In this document: positions 21,961 to 34,275 of the stretch, piece by piece | Numbering within the stretch: the first letter of the stretch is position 1 | Layout: the number at the start of each line of letters is the position of its first letter | NCBI RefSeq assembly: GCF_038502225.1 | Contig: NC_091312.1 | Coordinates: 36,150,832 to 36,214,831, forward strand | Length of the DNA: 64,000 nt | Direction: 5' to 3' | DNA from: Cherax quadricarinatus | Taxonomy: Eukaryota > Arthropoda > Malacostraca > Decapoda > Parastacidae | Translations under genes and position numbers: made by a program | The notes under the pieces: model-generated | Databases searched by the model: none | What the model was told of the DNA's origin: nothing | What the model saw: the letters and a program-made list of their open reading frames with translations, nothing else

Positions 21961-22423
21961 CTTGGCGGTGGCGTAGTTTGCCGTGGAATCTGGATTGCCT
22001 GGGGATGTCCTGATCCCTCTCCGGTATCCCGGAGGGTGGCTTTGGGTGTCTCTCGGGCGACGGGTGTATCTCTGGAAGCCACCTTTCGGATTCCGGGGGT
22101 GGTGGCCGAAGGAGGTATGCTTTGTGGCGGATTTCCGGCTGCCCTCTCTTTTGTCCACCGAGGTAGCTCGGCAGATGTGAGGTTGCTATCCCGGATTGCC
22201 GGTTTACTGGCATGATGGTTAGGGTATGGCACGGGTTCCATGCTGCATCTGCGCTACTTGCGGTGCTGAGGTCCTCTTGGGCGCGGAGGGACATTTCTGG
22301 CCCTTTCATTCCTCCTAGGAACTATCCCTCCCCGGTCCCCCCTTTTTTTATTCTTTTTTTTATTTTTCTTTTCTTTTCTTTTCTTTTTTTTCTTAAAAAC
22401 AAAAAGAAAGAAGTAACCTAACC

Positions 22424-24346
22424 ATGGCAGCCCTAGTCCATGAACCTGCTACACCCGGGCCCCTTCTTGATACTGCACCCCGTTCTGACTCCTCCTCGTC
22501 TTTGGACCACTCTTCGGACACTCCTAATGCCTCTGTACCTCTTGTCGGTGCTGTTTCCTCACCCGCTTCAGGTACTGAGGCCTCAACTGACTCCTTCGAT
22601 TTATCTGACCTTCGCTCTCCTCTGACTATGCTTCCGGCCTCTCCCTCTACGGTGCGGCAATTTTCGAATCGCCGGCCCGTTCCGCGTCGGACCAACTCTG
22701 GTCCCACGCCTAAACGCCAACGACAATTACCTGCTGATGATACTTCTCCATCTTCTCGTTCTTCTCGGAAAAGATCGACACGTCGTTCACTACCTTTCCA
22801 CTCTCAGTTTCAGATTGCACAATGGACTAAATTCTTCACTTTACGACCGACTTCCTCTACTGCCTATCTTTCTGACCACAGTATTGGCAAGGCACTCCTA
22901 CGCCATGTTGGTAAAGATATTTCTTTTCATGCTCTTAAGAGCGGTACGCGCATCGTCACCATACAGAATGCTACCCAGGCTCATGAGCTTTCTCGTCTTT
23001 CCCATATTGATACTGTTCCTGTAACTATTGAAAAGCATCATTCCCTCAATTCTTGTAGTGGTACTGTCATTCTGCCCCATACTATAGTTCAACAAAATTT
23101 CCAGACATGTGGCACTGACATTCTTGAGCAGCTGGAACTCCAAGATCTCCCAATCCTCAAGGTAGACACTTACGTTCTTCCTGCCCGCGGGCGGAGACGA
23201 TACCCTAGCAATGTAGCTCGTTTAACTTTTGACAGCCGTGAACTCCCATCCTCAGTTTATGTAGCAGGACATCAGTTACAAGTTCGAAAGGTGATCCCTA
23301 CACCGCAACAGTGTAGAAATTGCTGGCGATTTGGCCATCCAGCGAAATATTGCAGATCTATCGCCGAATGCCCAGTCTGTGGTGCCGATGACCATTCTAA
23401 TACGTCTTGCAATCGACCTCCCTCTTGCCTTAATTGTCATGAGGCTCACCCTTCGTACTCTCGCCGTTGTCAAGTCTACTTAAACGAGCAGGAAATCCGT
23501 TACCTCAAAGAGGCAGAAGGTCTCCCTTATGCCATGGCAGTTTCTCATCTCCGCCTCCGAGGGAGACTACCTCGTGTTTCTTATTCCCGTGTTTCAAAAC
23601 ATCCCCCCACTTCTGGTATCCCATTTTCTGCACCCACCTCTGTGGTTACCTCTCCCATAGTCACTCCTGTAGCTAATTCTTTTGCTGTCCTCGGCTCAGA
23701 CGTCCCTACTTCAATGTCTCAGTCTGATCTCGCTTCTTCGTGTTCTCTCTCACAAGCCTCAGTAGCGACGAGATCTCGTATGACACCTCCCAATCGTCCC
23801 TCTACTTCTCAAAAGTGAAAAAAAGGTCCGTTAACACCTCCTACCCATCTTCCACCTCCTCATTTTCCCTTCCCTGTCTCTGTACCTGGTTCTCCCCCTC
23901 TCACTGGCTCTGTTACAAGTGTAGAGGTTCACCCTCCTCCTCGTACTGTACCTTCCTCCCCTGTTCCCTCCCAAGTTTCTTCCTCTTCTGCCACCTCCCA
24001 GGTTTCTGCCTCTTCTGTCCCCTTCCACGCTTCTCCAGTTCCCTCCACCCTTTCGCCCCCCCCTACCTTGGTACAGTCCATTACAGTTCCAGTCTTCACT
24101 CATCCTCCCCCTACCATTTCCAATATTGTCTCCCATACGACGTCTCTGAATTCTGAAACACTTGAAGCAATCTCTGAATATATTGCAGAGACCAAATCAT
24201 CAATGGACACTGATCCACCCTCTGCTCCTTCTCTCTCCTCTACTCCATCTGCGCAACTCCTTTCTTCACAGCGCACCGTTCCTTCGCTGCTTGAACGTTT
24301 TCCACTGCCTCCGCATGTGGACTTTTCTAACCCCTCTAGCCCGTAG
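22424..24346 (+). pseudogene. LINE copy 2 ORF1, premature stop
   Basis: This is the best-preserved ORF1. It is open from ATG 22424 for 464 residues to a TGA at 23816-23818 that is TCA in copy 1. The frame then reopens to the family stop at 24344-24346, for an ancestral length near 640 residues. Layout: Ser/Pro/Thr-rich N-terminus (1-130), a conserved central region (about 130-290, ALLRHVGKDISFHALKSG), three CCHC knuckles (297-349), and a Ser/Pro-rich tail. The knuckles suggest nucleic-acid binding during retrotransposition. The 44-base gap to ORF2 is the same as in copy 1. Confidence 0.85.
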
Positions 24347-24390
24347 GAACCCTTACCTGCGGATTTCAGGTATCTTTATCATTGCCAATC

Positions 24391-27300
24391 ATGGCCTATT
24401 TACAGTGGAATATACGCGGCCTCAGGGATAATCGGGGTGAGCTTCAGATGTTACTCTCCCAGTTTTCCCCTGTTGGTGTTTGCTTACAGGAACCAAAATT
24501 ACACTCTGCTGTTCTCTCTCCCATCTCAGGCTATAATTTATTGTATTCTTCAGATCCTTTTCCTGATGGGACCTTTAATGAAAGTGCCCTTCTTCTACGC
24601 ACTGATATTCCGTACCATCAGCTATTTGTTTGTACTTCCCTGCATTACACAGCAGCCCGTATCCACTTGCATAGGTGGTATACGCTCTGTTCTTTATATC
24701 TCTCTCCTTCTCGGGCATTATCTATTCTGGATATTGCCTTTCTTGTTTCGTCATTACCACCACCGATTCTGTTACTTGGTGATTTTGATGCCCACCATTT
24801 CCTCTGTGGGAGGTCTCACTGTGATTCCCGTGGCATTCAGTTAGAGGCTTTTCTTGCCACCCACCCCCTCCATGTTTTAAATACAGGTACTCACACCCAT
24901 TTTGATCCTCGGACTCACACTCTCTCTTGCATCGATCTCTCAGTCTGCTCTTCCTCCGCCGCATTAGACTTCACTTGGTCTGTTCTTCCAGACTTACATG
25001 ACAGCGATCATTTCCCAATCATTCTTACTTCCCCTTCATATTCACCACCTCTTCGCATCCCACGCTGGCAATTTGATCAGGCAAATTGGAACCTTTACTC
25101 ACACCTAACGGTTTTTAGAGAGGTTCCTTCTTCGTCCTCCATCGATGAGCTTTTACACCTCGTCTCGTCCTCCGTTTTAACTGCAGCTTCTCATTCTATA
25201 CCCCAAACTTCGGGCAGGCATTCTCAGAAATGCGTGCCTTGGTGGTCTCCTGCTTGTTCTCGTGCAGTACGTTTGAAATGCGCTGCATGGGGCAGGTACC
25301 GGTGCAATAGAACCACAGAGAGACTTCTTGATTTTAAGCAGAAGCGTGCGATCGCTCGCCGTGTCATCCGTGACGCTAAACGCACTTGCTGGCGAGATTA
25401 TGTCTCCACCATCACCTCTGTTTCCTCTATGAGTGCAGTCTCGAAAAAAGTACGAAAACTGAGTGGTAAATATTCCCCTGACCTGGCTCCTGTTCTGCGG
25501 GTTACCGGTGTTGATATAGCAAACCCACTAGATGTTGCCAATGAAATTGGCAATCATCTGGTTCATATTTCTCAGGGACTCCATCTATGCCCCTCATTTC
25601 TTTCCACAAAGTCTGCCAGAGAGTTAGCACCCTTGGACTTTTCTTCTCTCAGAGAAGAACAGTATAATGTGCCTTTTACACTTCAAGAACTGGAGGCAAC
25701 ACTCTCAGCTTGCCGATCATGGGCAGCTGGGCCCGACGACATTCATATTCGTATGCTACAACATTTACATCAGTCAGTGCTATTACGCCTTTACAATCTT
25801 ATTTGGTCACAAGGAGTTCTTCCACAGCTGTGGAAATCCGCCATTGTTCTCCCTTTCCGCAAACCAGGCACTACGGGACATGAAACCTCCCACTATCGTC
25901 CCATTGCTCTTACCAGTGCAGTTTGCAAAGTGATGAAACGCCTAGTAAATAGACGTTTAGTGTGGTATTTAGAGACACACAACAGTCTCTCCACTCGTCA
26001 ATATGGCTTTTGTAAGGGACGTTCTACCATAGACCCCTTACTACGCTTGGATACGTATGTTCGTAATGCCTTTGCGAATAACCACTCAGTTATTGCCACA
26101 TTTTTTGACCTTGAGAAGGCATATGACACAACTTGGAGGTATAATATTTTAGCCCAAGCCCACTCCTTAGGCCTTCGAGGCAATCTACCATCCTTCCTTA
26201 AGAACTTTTTAACTGACAGGCATTTCCGTGTTCGGGTTAATAATGTGCTCTCCCCGGACTTTATCCAAGCTGAAGGTGTCCCCCAGGGATGTGTTCTGAG
26301 CACAACACTTTTTCTCCTTGCTATTAATGATTTGGCCTCTAGTCTTCCATCACATATTTGGTCATCACTCTATGTTGATGACTGCGCTATTGCCTGTGCA
26401 GGCGCTGACTGTCACCTTATTACAGTTTCTCTCCAGCATGCAGTCGACCGTGTTTCCAATTGGGCCACCACACGTGGGTTTAAATTTTCCAGCACTAAAA
26501 CCCACCAAATTACTTTCACTAGACGCTCTGTCATCTCCGATCATCCTTTGTACCTCTATGGCTCCCGTATCCCTGAACATGATAGTCAAGTTTCTGGGCC
26601 TCCTCTTTGATCGTAGGTTATCCTGGAAACCTCACATTACCTCTCTGAAGGCAACTTGTCACAGCCGGCTGAACCTTCTTAAAACCCTTGCTCATCTTTC
26701 ATGGGGAGCTGATCGTCGAACCCTCCTTCGCCTACATTCCACCCTTATTTTATCGAAATTTGATTATGTTGACCAAATCTATTCAGCGGCATCTCCTGCT
26801 ACTCTCTCTAGCCTTAACCCCATTCATCACCAAGGATTACGTTTATGCCTTGGTGCTTTTCGCTCTTCCCCTGTCGAGAGCCTCTATGCAGAAGCGAACG
26901 TTCCATCCTTATCCGATCGCCATTGCCTTCGCTACTATGTACGCTCTCATGATCTCGCAATCCTTCCATTTTTAGAATGGTCACTGATATTAGTAGACAT
27001 TCTTTATTTGTTCGCCGCCCCTGTTTACTCTGTCCCTTCTCTCTTCGCCTTCATTCGCTCTTGTCTTCTTGCTCTCTTTTTCTTGACCACTTTCACTCTC
27101 ATTCTCATGCCATTGCTGTATACACAGATGGCTCTAAGTCTTCTGACGGCATAGGATTCGCAGCAGTGTTTCCGGACAGCGTCGTACAAGGGCATTTACT
27201 ATCTTTGGCTAGTATTTTTACTGCTGAATTGTATGCCATCCTTACAGCACTTATCCGTATTGCATCTATGCCTGTGTCATCATTTGTGGTTGTCTCAGAC

Positions 27301-27942
27301 TCCCTTAGTGCTTTACAGGCTATATAGAAATTTGATACACCTCACCCTTTAGTCCTCCGTATCCAACTTTGGCTACGCCGCATCTTTACCAAGCATAAAG
27401 ACATTGTTTTTTGTTGGGTCCCTGGTCATGTTGACGTACAGGGCAATGAACAGGCAGACACTGCTGCGCGGTCAGCAGTACATGACCTACCAGTTTCATG
27501 TAGAGGTATTCCATTTACGGACTATTTTGCTGCAATATCTTCCCAACTTCACACCTGTTGGCAACAACGTTGGTCTACTATGCTCGGCAACAAACTTCAA
27601 TCTATTAAACCGAGTATAGGTTACTGGCCGTCTTCTTATCACCAGTGTCGAGGTTGGGAGACTACTCTCTCCCGTCTTTGCATTGGCCATACTCGTCTTA
27701 CTCATGGATATCTCATGGAGAGGCGCCCTGCTCCTCTCTGTGAGAATTGACAAGTTCCATTATCAGTCAGCCACATTCTGTTGGACTGCCCACTTTATCA
27801 ACGAGCACGCAGAATTTACCTCCGTCGTCGTCTTCGCTCTGCTGCTCTCTCTTTACCTTCCCTTCTCGCTGATGGACCCACCTTTCATCCAGACTCTCTC
27901 ATTGACTTTTTGACAACAACTGACTTACTTCACAAACTCTGA
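24391..27942 (+). pseudogene. LINE copy 2 ORF2, multiply disrupted
   Basis: The frame is open from ATG 24391 for about 740 residues through the endonuclease and most of the RT. The endonuclease active-site box reads LGDFDAH where copies 1 and 3 have LGDFNAH, an Asn-to-Asp change at a residue normally conserved in AP endonucleases. The RT box is YVDD. A 2-base loss near 26583 shifts the frame after the RT core. Further lesions are a 9-bp deletion near 26920, a 1-bp loss near 26955, a deletion of about 130 bp near 27068, and a stop at 27325-27327 within RNase H. YTDGSKSSDG and the CENC-like C-terminal motif region remain recognisable. Confidence 0.88.
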
Positions 27943-28698
27943 TGATACCTGCAGCCTTTTCTACCTCAATCTCTTGCTGCCCTCTACCCCCGCACTATCC
28001 CCTGCCCCGCTGTTTTCTGTAACTTATTGATCGCCCCTCACCCCTTCTGCTGCCTGATACCCTCACTTCCTTCCCTACCCTGCAGCGCTGTATAGCCCTT
28101 GTGGCTTAGTGCTTCTTTTTGATTATAATAATAATATGGCAACATTTTGGTCCGACTTGGACCATTTACAAAGCCACACTAACAGAAAGGAGAGGAAGAG
28201 CCAGTATATATAGGTAACCTGGCAGGGACAGTATAAGAGGTGGAAGTAATAGTAGTAGTGGTAAAGTAGGGAGAGTGGTTGGTGGGACAAGACATAGAAG
28301 GGGGAGAGAAAAAGGAGGCAAAAGTGAAGGTAGTAGTAGCAGTGGAGTCAGTCAAAGGCCATAGAAGAGGAACACTGTAGGAGAGCTAAGTGCCCACAAG
28401 GGGTAAGACAAAAAAACAGGGGAGGGGGAAATGAGTAAAGGAAAAAACACCAAAGGCAGAAGAAAGGAAACTCAAAACAAGAAAAATGAAAGACAATTAT
28501 TATTATTATTATTATAATCAAAAAAGAAGTGCTAAGCCACAAGGGCTATACAGCGCTGCAGGGTAGGGAAGGAAGCGAGGGTATCAGGCAGCAGAAGGGG
28601 TGAGGGGCGATCATTAAGTTACAGAAAACAGCGGGGCAGGGGATAGTGCGGGGGTAGAGGGCAGCAAGAGATTGAGGTAGAAAAGGCTGCAGGTATCA

Positions 28699-31600
28699 TC
28701 AGAGTTTGTGAAGTAAGTCAGTTGTTGTCAAAAAGTCAATGAGAGAGTCCGGATGAAAGGTGGGTCCATCAGCGAGAAGGGAAGGTAAAGAGAGAGCAGC
28801 GGAGCGAAGATGACGACGGAGGTAAATTATGCGTGCTCGTTGATAAAGTGGGCAGTCCAACAGAATGTGGCTGACTGATAATGGAGCTTGGCAATTCTCA
28901 GAGTGAGGAGCAGGACACCTCTCCATGAGATATCCATGAGTAAGATGAGTATGGCCAGTAATTTATACTCGGTTTAATAGATTGAAATTTGTTGCCGAGC
29001 ATAGTAGACCAACGTTGTTGCCAACGGGTGTGAAGATATTGCAGCAAAATAGTCCATAAATGGAATACCTCTATATGAAACTGGTAGGTCATGTACTGCT
29101 GACCGCGCAGCAGTGTCTGCCTGTTCATTGCCCTGTACGTCAACATGACCAGGGACCCAACAAAAAACAATATCTTTATGCTTGGTAAAGATGCGGTGTA
29201 GCCAAAGTTGGATACGGAGGACTAAGGGGTGAGGTGTATCAAATTTCTGTATAGCCTGTAAAGCACTAAGGGAGTCTGAGACAACCACAAATGATGACAC
29301 AGGCATAGATGCAATGCGGATAAGTGCTGCAAGGATGGCATACAATTCAGCAGTAAAAATACTAGCCGAAGATAGTAAATGCCCTCGTACGACGCTGTCT
29401 GGAAACACTGCTGTGAATCCTACGCCGTCAGAAGACTTAGAGCCATCTGTGTACACAGCAATGGCATGAGAATGAGAGTGTAAGTGGTCAAGAAAAAGAG
29501 AGCGGGAAGCGACCGTAGACAGTTGGGCTTTCGAGCAAGGGAGAGAGAAAGAACAGACTCAAACAGCTGGAACTTCCCAGGGGGGTAGGGAAAAGTGAGA
29601 TGCTACATGAACATAGAAAGGTGGTAATTGAAGAGAAGACAAGAGCGAATGAAGGCGAAGAGAGTAGGGACGGAGTAAACAGGGGCGGCGAACAAATAAA
29701 GAATGTCTACTAATATCAGTGACCATTCTATAAATGGAAGGATTGCGGAGATCATGAGAGCGTACATAGTAGCGAAGGCAATGGGCATCACGGCGATCGT
29801 ATAAGGGTGGAATGTTCGCTTCTGCATAGAGGCTCTCGACAGGGGAAGAGCGAAAAGCACCAAGGCATAAACGTAATCCTTGGTGATGAATGGGGTTAAG
29901 GCTAGAGAGAGTAGCAGGAGATGCCGCTGAATAGATCTGGTCACCATAATCAAGTTTCGATAAAATGAGGGTGGAATGTAGACGAAGGAGGGTTCGACGA
30001 TCAGCTCCCCATGAAAGATGAGCAAGGGTTTTAAGAAGGTTCAGCTGGCTGTGACAAGTTGCCTTCAGAGAGGTAATGTGAGGTTTCCAGGATAACTTAC
30101 GGTCAAAGAGGAGGCCCAGAAACTTGACTGTATCACGTTCAGGGATACGGGAGCCATAGAGGTACAAAGGATGATCGGAGATGACAGAGCGTCTAGTGAA
30201 AGTAATTTGGTGGGTTTTAGTGCTGGAAAATTTAAACCCATGTGCGGTGGCCCAATTGGAAACGCGGTCGACCGCATGCTGGAGAGAAACTGTAATGAGG
30301 TGACAGTCAGCGCCTGCACAGGCAATAGCGAAGTCATCAACATAGAGTGATGACCAAATATGTGATGGAAGACTAGAGGCCAAATCATTAATAGCAAGGA
30401 GAAAAAGTGTTGTGCTCAGAACACATCCCTGGGGGACACCTTCAGCTTGGATAAAGTCCGGGGAGAGCACATTATTAACCCGAACACGGAAATGCCTGTC
30501 AGTTAAAAAGTTCTTAAGGAAGGATGGTAGATTGCCTCGAAGGCCTAAGGAGTGGGCTTGGTCTAAAATATTATACCTCCAAGTTGTGTCATATGCCTTC
30601 TCAAGGTCAAAAAATATGGCAATGACTGAGTGGTTATTCGCAAAGGCATTACGAACATACGTATCCAAGCGTAGTAAGGGGTCTATGGTAGAACGTCCCT
30701 TACAAAAGCCATATTGACGAGTGGAGAGACTGTTGTGTGTCTCTAAATACCACACTAAACATTTATTTACCAGGCGTTCCATCACTTTGCAAACTGCACT
30801 GGTAAGAGCAATGGGACGATAGTGGGAGGCTTCATGTCCCGTAGTGCCTGGTTTGTGGAAAGGGAGAACAATGGCAGATTTCCACAGCTGTGGAAGAACT
30901 CCTTGTGATCAAATAAGATTGTAAAGGCATAATAGGACTGCAAGGGCTGACTGATGTAAATGTTGTAGCATACGAATGTGAATGTCATCGGGCCCAGCTG
31001 CCGATGATTGGCAAGCTGAGAGTGTTGCCTCCAGTTCTTGAAGTGTAAAAGGCACATTATACTGTTCTTCTCTGAGAGAAGAAAAGTTTAAGAGTGCTAA
31101 CTCTCTGGCAGACTTTGAGGAAAGAAATGAGGGGCATAGATGGAGTCCCTGAGAAATACGAACCAGATGATTGCCAATTTCATTGGCAACATCTAGTGGG
31201 TTTGTTATATCAACACCGACAACCCGCAGAACAGGAGCCGGGTCAGGAGAATATTTACCACTCAGCTTTCGTACTTTTTTCCAGACTGCACTCATAGAGG
31301 AAGCAGAGGTTATGGTGGAGACATAATCTCGCCAGCTAGTGTGTTTAGCGTCACGGATGACACGGCGAGCGATCGCACGCTTCTGCTTAAAATCAAGAAG
31401 TCTCTCCGTGGTTCTATTGTACCGGTACCTGCCCCATGCAGCGCGTTTCAAACGTACTGCACGAGCACAAGCAGGAGACCACCAAGGCACTCATTTCTGA
31501 GAATGCCTGCCCGAAGTTTGAGGTATACAATTAGAAGCGACGGTTAAAACGGAGGACGAGAAGAGGTGTAAAAGCTCATCAACGGAGGACGAAGAAGGAA

Positions 31601-32331
31601 CCTCTCTAAAAACAGATATGTGTGAGTAAAGGTTCCAATTTGCCTGATCAAATTGCCAGCGTGGGATGCGAAGTGGTGGTGAATATGAAGGGGAAGTAAG
31701 AATGATTGGGAAATGATTGCTGTCATGTAAGTCCGGGAGAACAGACCAAGTGAAGTCTAATGCGGCGGAGGAAGAGCAGACTGAGAGATCGATGCAAGAG
31801 AGAGTGTGAGTCCGAGGATCAAAATGGGTGTGAGTACCTGTATTTAAAACATGGAGGGGGTGGGTGGCAAGAAAAGCCTCTAACTGAATGCCACGGGAAT
31901 CACAGTGAGACCTCCCCCAAAGGAAATGATGGGCATTAAAATCGCCAAGTAACAGAATCGGTGGCGGTAATGACGAAACAAGAAAGGCAATATCCGGAAT
32001 AGATAATGCCCGAAAAGGAGAGAGATATAAAGAGCAGAGCATATACCACCTATGCAAGTGGATACGGGCTGCTGTGTAATGCAGTGAAGTACGAACAAAT
32101 AGCTGATGGTATGGAATATCATTGCGTTGAAGAAGGGCACTTTCATTAAAGGTCCCATCAGGAAAAGGATCTGACGAATACAATAAATTATAGCCTGAGA
32201 TGGGAGAGATAACAGCAGAGTGTAATTTTGGTTCCTGTAAGCAAACACCAACAGGGGAAAACTGGGAGAGTAACATCTGAAGCTCACCCCGATTACCCGA
32301 GGCCACGTATATTCCACTGTAAATAGGCCAT
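28699..32331 (-). pseudogene. LINE copy 3 ORF2, disrupted
   Basis: The start corresponds to ATG at 32331 (MAYLQWNIRG), but a small deletion near 32300 shifts the frame straight away. The endonuclease is then open (31491-32306; LGDFNAHHF) until a TGA near 31489. Further TGA stops fall near 30907 and 29557. The RT is intact from 30785 down to 29559 with FFDLEKAYD, GVPQGC and YVDDFAIAC. RNase H (28974-29456) has YTDGSKSSDG and VPGHVDVQGNEQAD, then a 7-base loss and a deletion of about 60 bp remove its end. The C-terminal ENCQAPLSVSHILLDC motif survives in 28699-28926. Confidence 0.88.
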
Positions 32332-32375
32332 GATTGGCAATGATAAAGATACTTGAAATCCGCAGGTAAGGGTTT

Positions 32376-34275
32376 CTACGGACTAGAGGGGTTAGAAAAG
32401 TCCACATGCGGAGGCAGCGGAAAACGTTCAAGCAGCGAAGGAATGGTGCGCTGTGAAGAAAGGAGTTGCGCAGATGGAGGAGAGGAGAGAGAAGGAACAG
32501 AGGGTGGATCAGTGTCCATTGATGGTTTGGTCTCTGCAATATATTCGGAGATTGCTTCAAGTATTTCGGAATTCAGAGACGTCGTATGGGAGACAATATT
32601 GGAACGGTAATGGACTGTACCAAGGTAGGGGGGGGGGCGAAAGGGTGGAGGGAACTGGAGAAGAAGCGTGGAAGGGGGCAGAAGAGGCAGAAACCTGGGA
32701 GGTGGCAGAAGAGGAAGAAACCTGGGAGGGAACAGGGGAGGTAGGTACAGTACAAGGAGGAGGGTGAACCTCTACACTTGTAATAGAGCCAGTGAGAGGG
32801 GAAGAACCCAGTACAGAGACAGGGAAGGTAAAATGAGGAGGTGGAAGTAAGGAAGGAGGGGTTAAAGGACCTTTTTTTGACTTCTGAGAAGTAGAGGGAC
32901 GATTGGGAGGAGGTGTTGTACGAGGTCTTGTCGATACTGAGGTTTGTGAGGGAGAACACGAAGAAGCGTGAACAGACTGAGGCATTGAAGTATGGATGTC
33001 TGAGCCGAGGACAGCAAAAGAATTAGATACAGGAGTGACTATGGGAGAGGTAACCACAGAGGAGGCTGCAGAAGATGGGACCCCAGAAGTGGGGGGACGT
33101 TTTGAAACACGGGAATAAGAAACACGAGGTAGTCTCCCTCGGAGGCGGAGGTGAGAAACTGCCATGGCATAAGGGAGACCTTCTGCCTCTTTGAGGTAAC
33201 GGATTTCCCGCTCATTTAAGTAGACTTGGCAACGGCGAGAGTACGAAGGGTGAGCCTCATGACAATTAAGGCAAGAGGGAGGTCGATTGCAAGACGTATT
33301 AGAATGGTCATCGGCACCACAGACTGGGCATTTGGCTATGGATCTGCAATATTTAGCTGGATGGCCAAATCGCCAGCAATTTCTACACTGCTGCTGTGTA
33401 GGGATCACCTTTCGAACTTGTAACCGATATCCTGCCACATAAACTGAGGATGGGAGTTCACGGCTGTCAAAAGTTAAACGAGCCACATTGCTAGGGTATC
33501 GTCTCCACCCGCGGGGAGGAAGAACAGAAGTGTCTACCTTGAGGACTGGGAGATCTTGGAGTTCCAGCTGTTCAAGAATGTCATTGCCACATGTCTGGAA
33601 ATTTTGTTGAACTATGGTATGAGGCAGATTGACGGTACCACTACAAGAATTGAGGGAATGATGTTTTTCAATAGTGACAGGAACAGTATCTATATGGGAA
33701 AGAAGAGAAAGATCATGAGCTTGGGTAGCATTCTGTACAGTGATGATGCGTGTACCGCTCTTAAGAGCATGAAAAGAAATATCTTTACCAACATGGCATA
33801 GGAGTGCTTTGCCAATACTGTGGTCGGAAAGATAGGCGGTAGAGGAAGTCGATCGTAAAGTGAAGAATTTAGTCCATTGTGTAGTCTGAAACTGAGCGTG
33901 GAAAGGGAGTGCAGGATGTGTTGATCTTTTCTGAGAAAAACGAGAAGATGGAGAAGTATCATCAGCAGGTAACTGTCATTGGCGTTTAGGCGTGGGACCA
34001 GAATTGGTCCGACGCCGAACGGGCCGACGATTCAAAAATTGCCACACTGTAGAGGGAGAGGCCGGAAGCATAGTCAAAGGAGAGCGGAGGTCAGTTAAAT
34101 CAAAGGAGTCAGTCGAGACCTCAGTACCTGAAGCGGGTGAGGAAACAGCACCGGCAAGAGGTACAGAGGCATGAGGAGTGTCCGAAGAGTGGTCCAAAGA
34201 CGAGGCGGGGTCAGAACGGGGTGCAGTCTCAAGAAGGGGCCCGGGGGAATCAGGTTCATGGACTAGGGCTGCCAT
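32376..34275 (-). pseudogene. LINE copy 3 ORF1, frameshifted
   Basis: The start is MAALVHEPDSPG at 34275. A stop after PTPKRQ (33976-33978) follows TPKRQ, where the other copies read on. The conserved central region continues in other frames, and the 32557-33486 frame holds all three zinc knuckles (CRNCWRFGHPAKYC, CPVCGADDHSNTSC, CLNCHEAHPSYSRRC). The Ser/Pro-rich tail shows small indels, ending at the family stop near 32376. Its role is that of the ORF1 of copies 1 and 2. Confidence 0.82.

Larger units (their letters stand above)
21652..28135 (+). mobile_element. I-like LINE, full-length copy 2
   Basis: Copy 2 has the same structure as copy 1. Its target duplication is atggcaacgtt (21641-21651) against atggcaacatt (28136-28146), one mismatch. 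The 5'UTR carries a nested 51-bp insertion of the element's own 3' end. ORF1 has a premature stop and ORF2 several lesions, including a deletion of about 130 bp near 27068. Confidence 0.9.
21590..28495 (-). mobile_element. Penelope-like element 3' region, split by LINE copy 2
   Basis: Outside the LINE insertion, the sequence reads on the minus strand as a 3'UTR matching 36470-36779 of the + strand PLE (28195-28495: 'tttcctttcttctgc', 'agctctcctacagtg'). It continues into AATGGTCC-AAG-TCGGACC-AAAATGTT (28146-28173) and, beyond the LINE, 'tgtgcgggttatatgtgtat' (21611-21630). It therefore has the same stem plus GAAAC-like tail as other PLE ends here. LINE copy 2 inserted within the tail, and LINE copy 3 cuts its other side. 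Confidence 0.55.
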
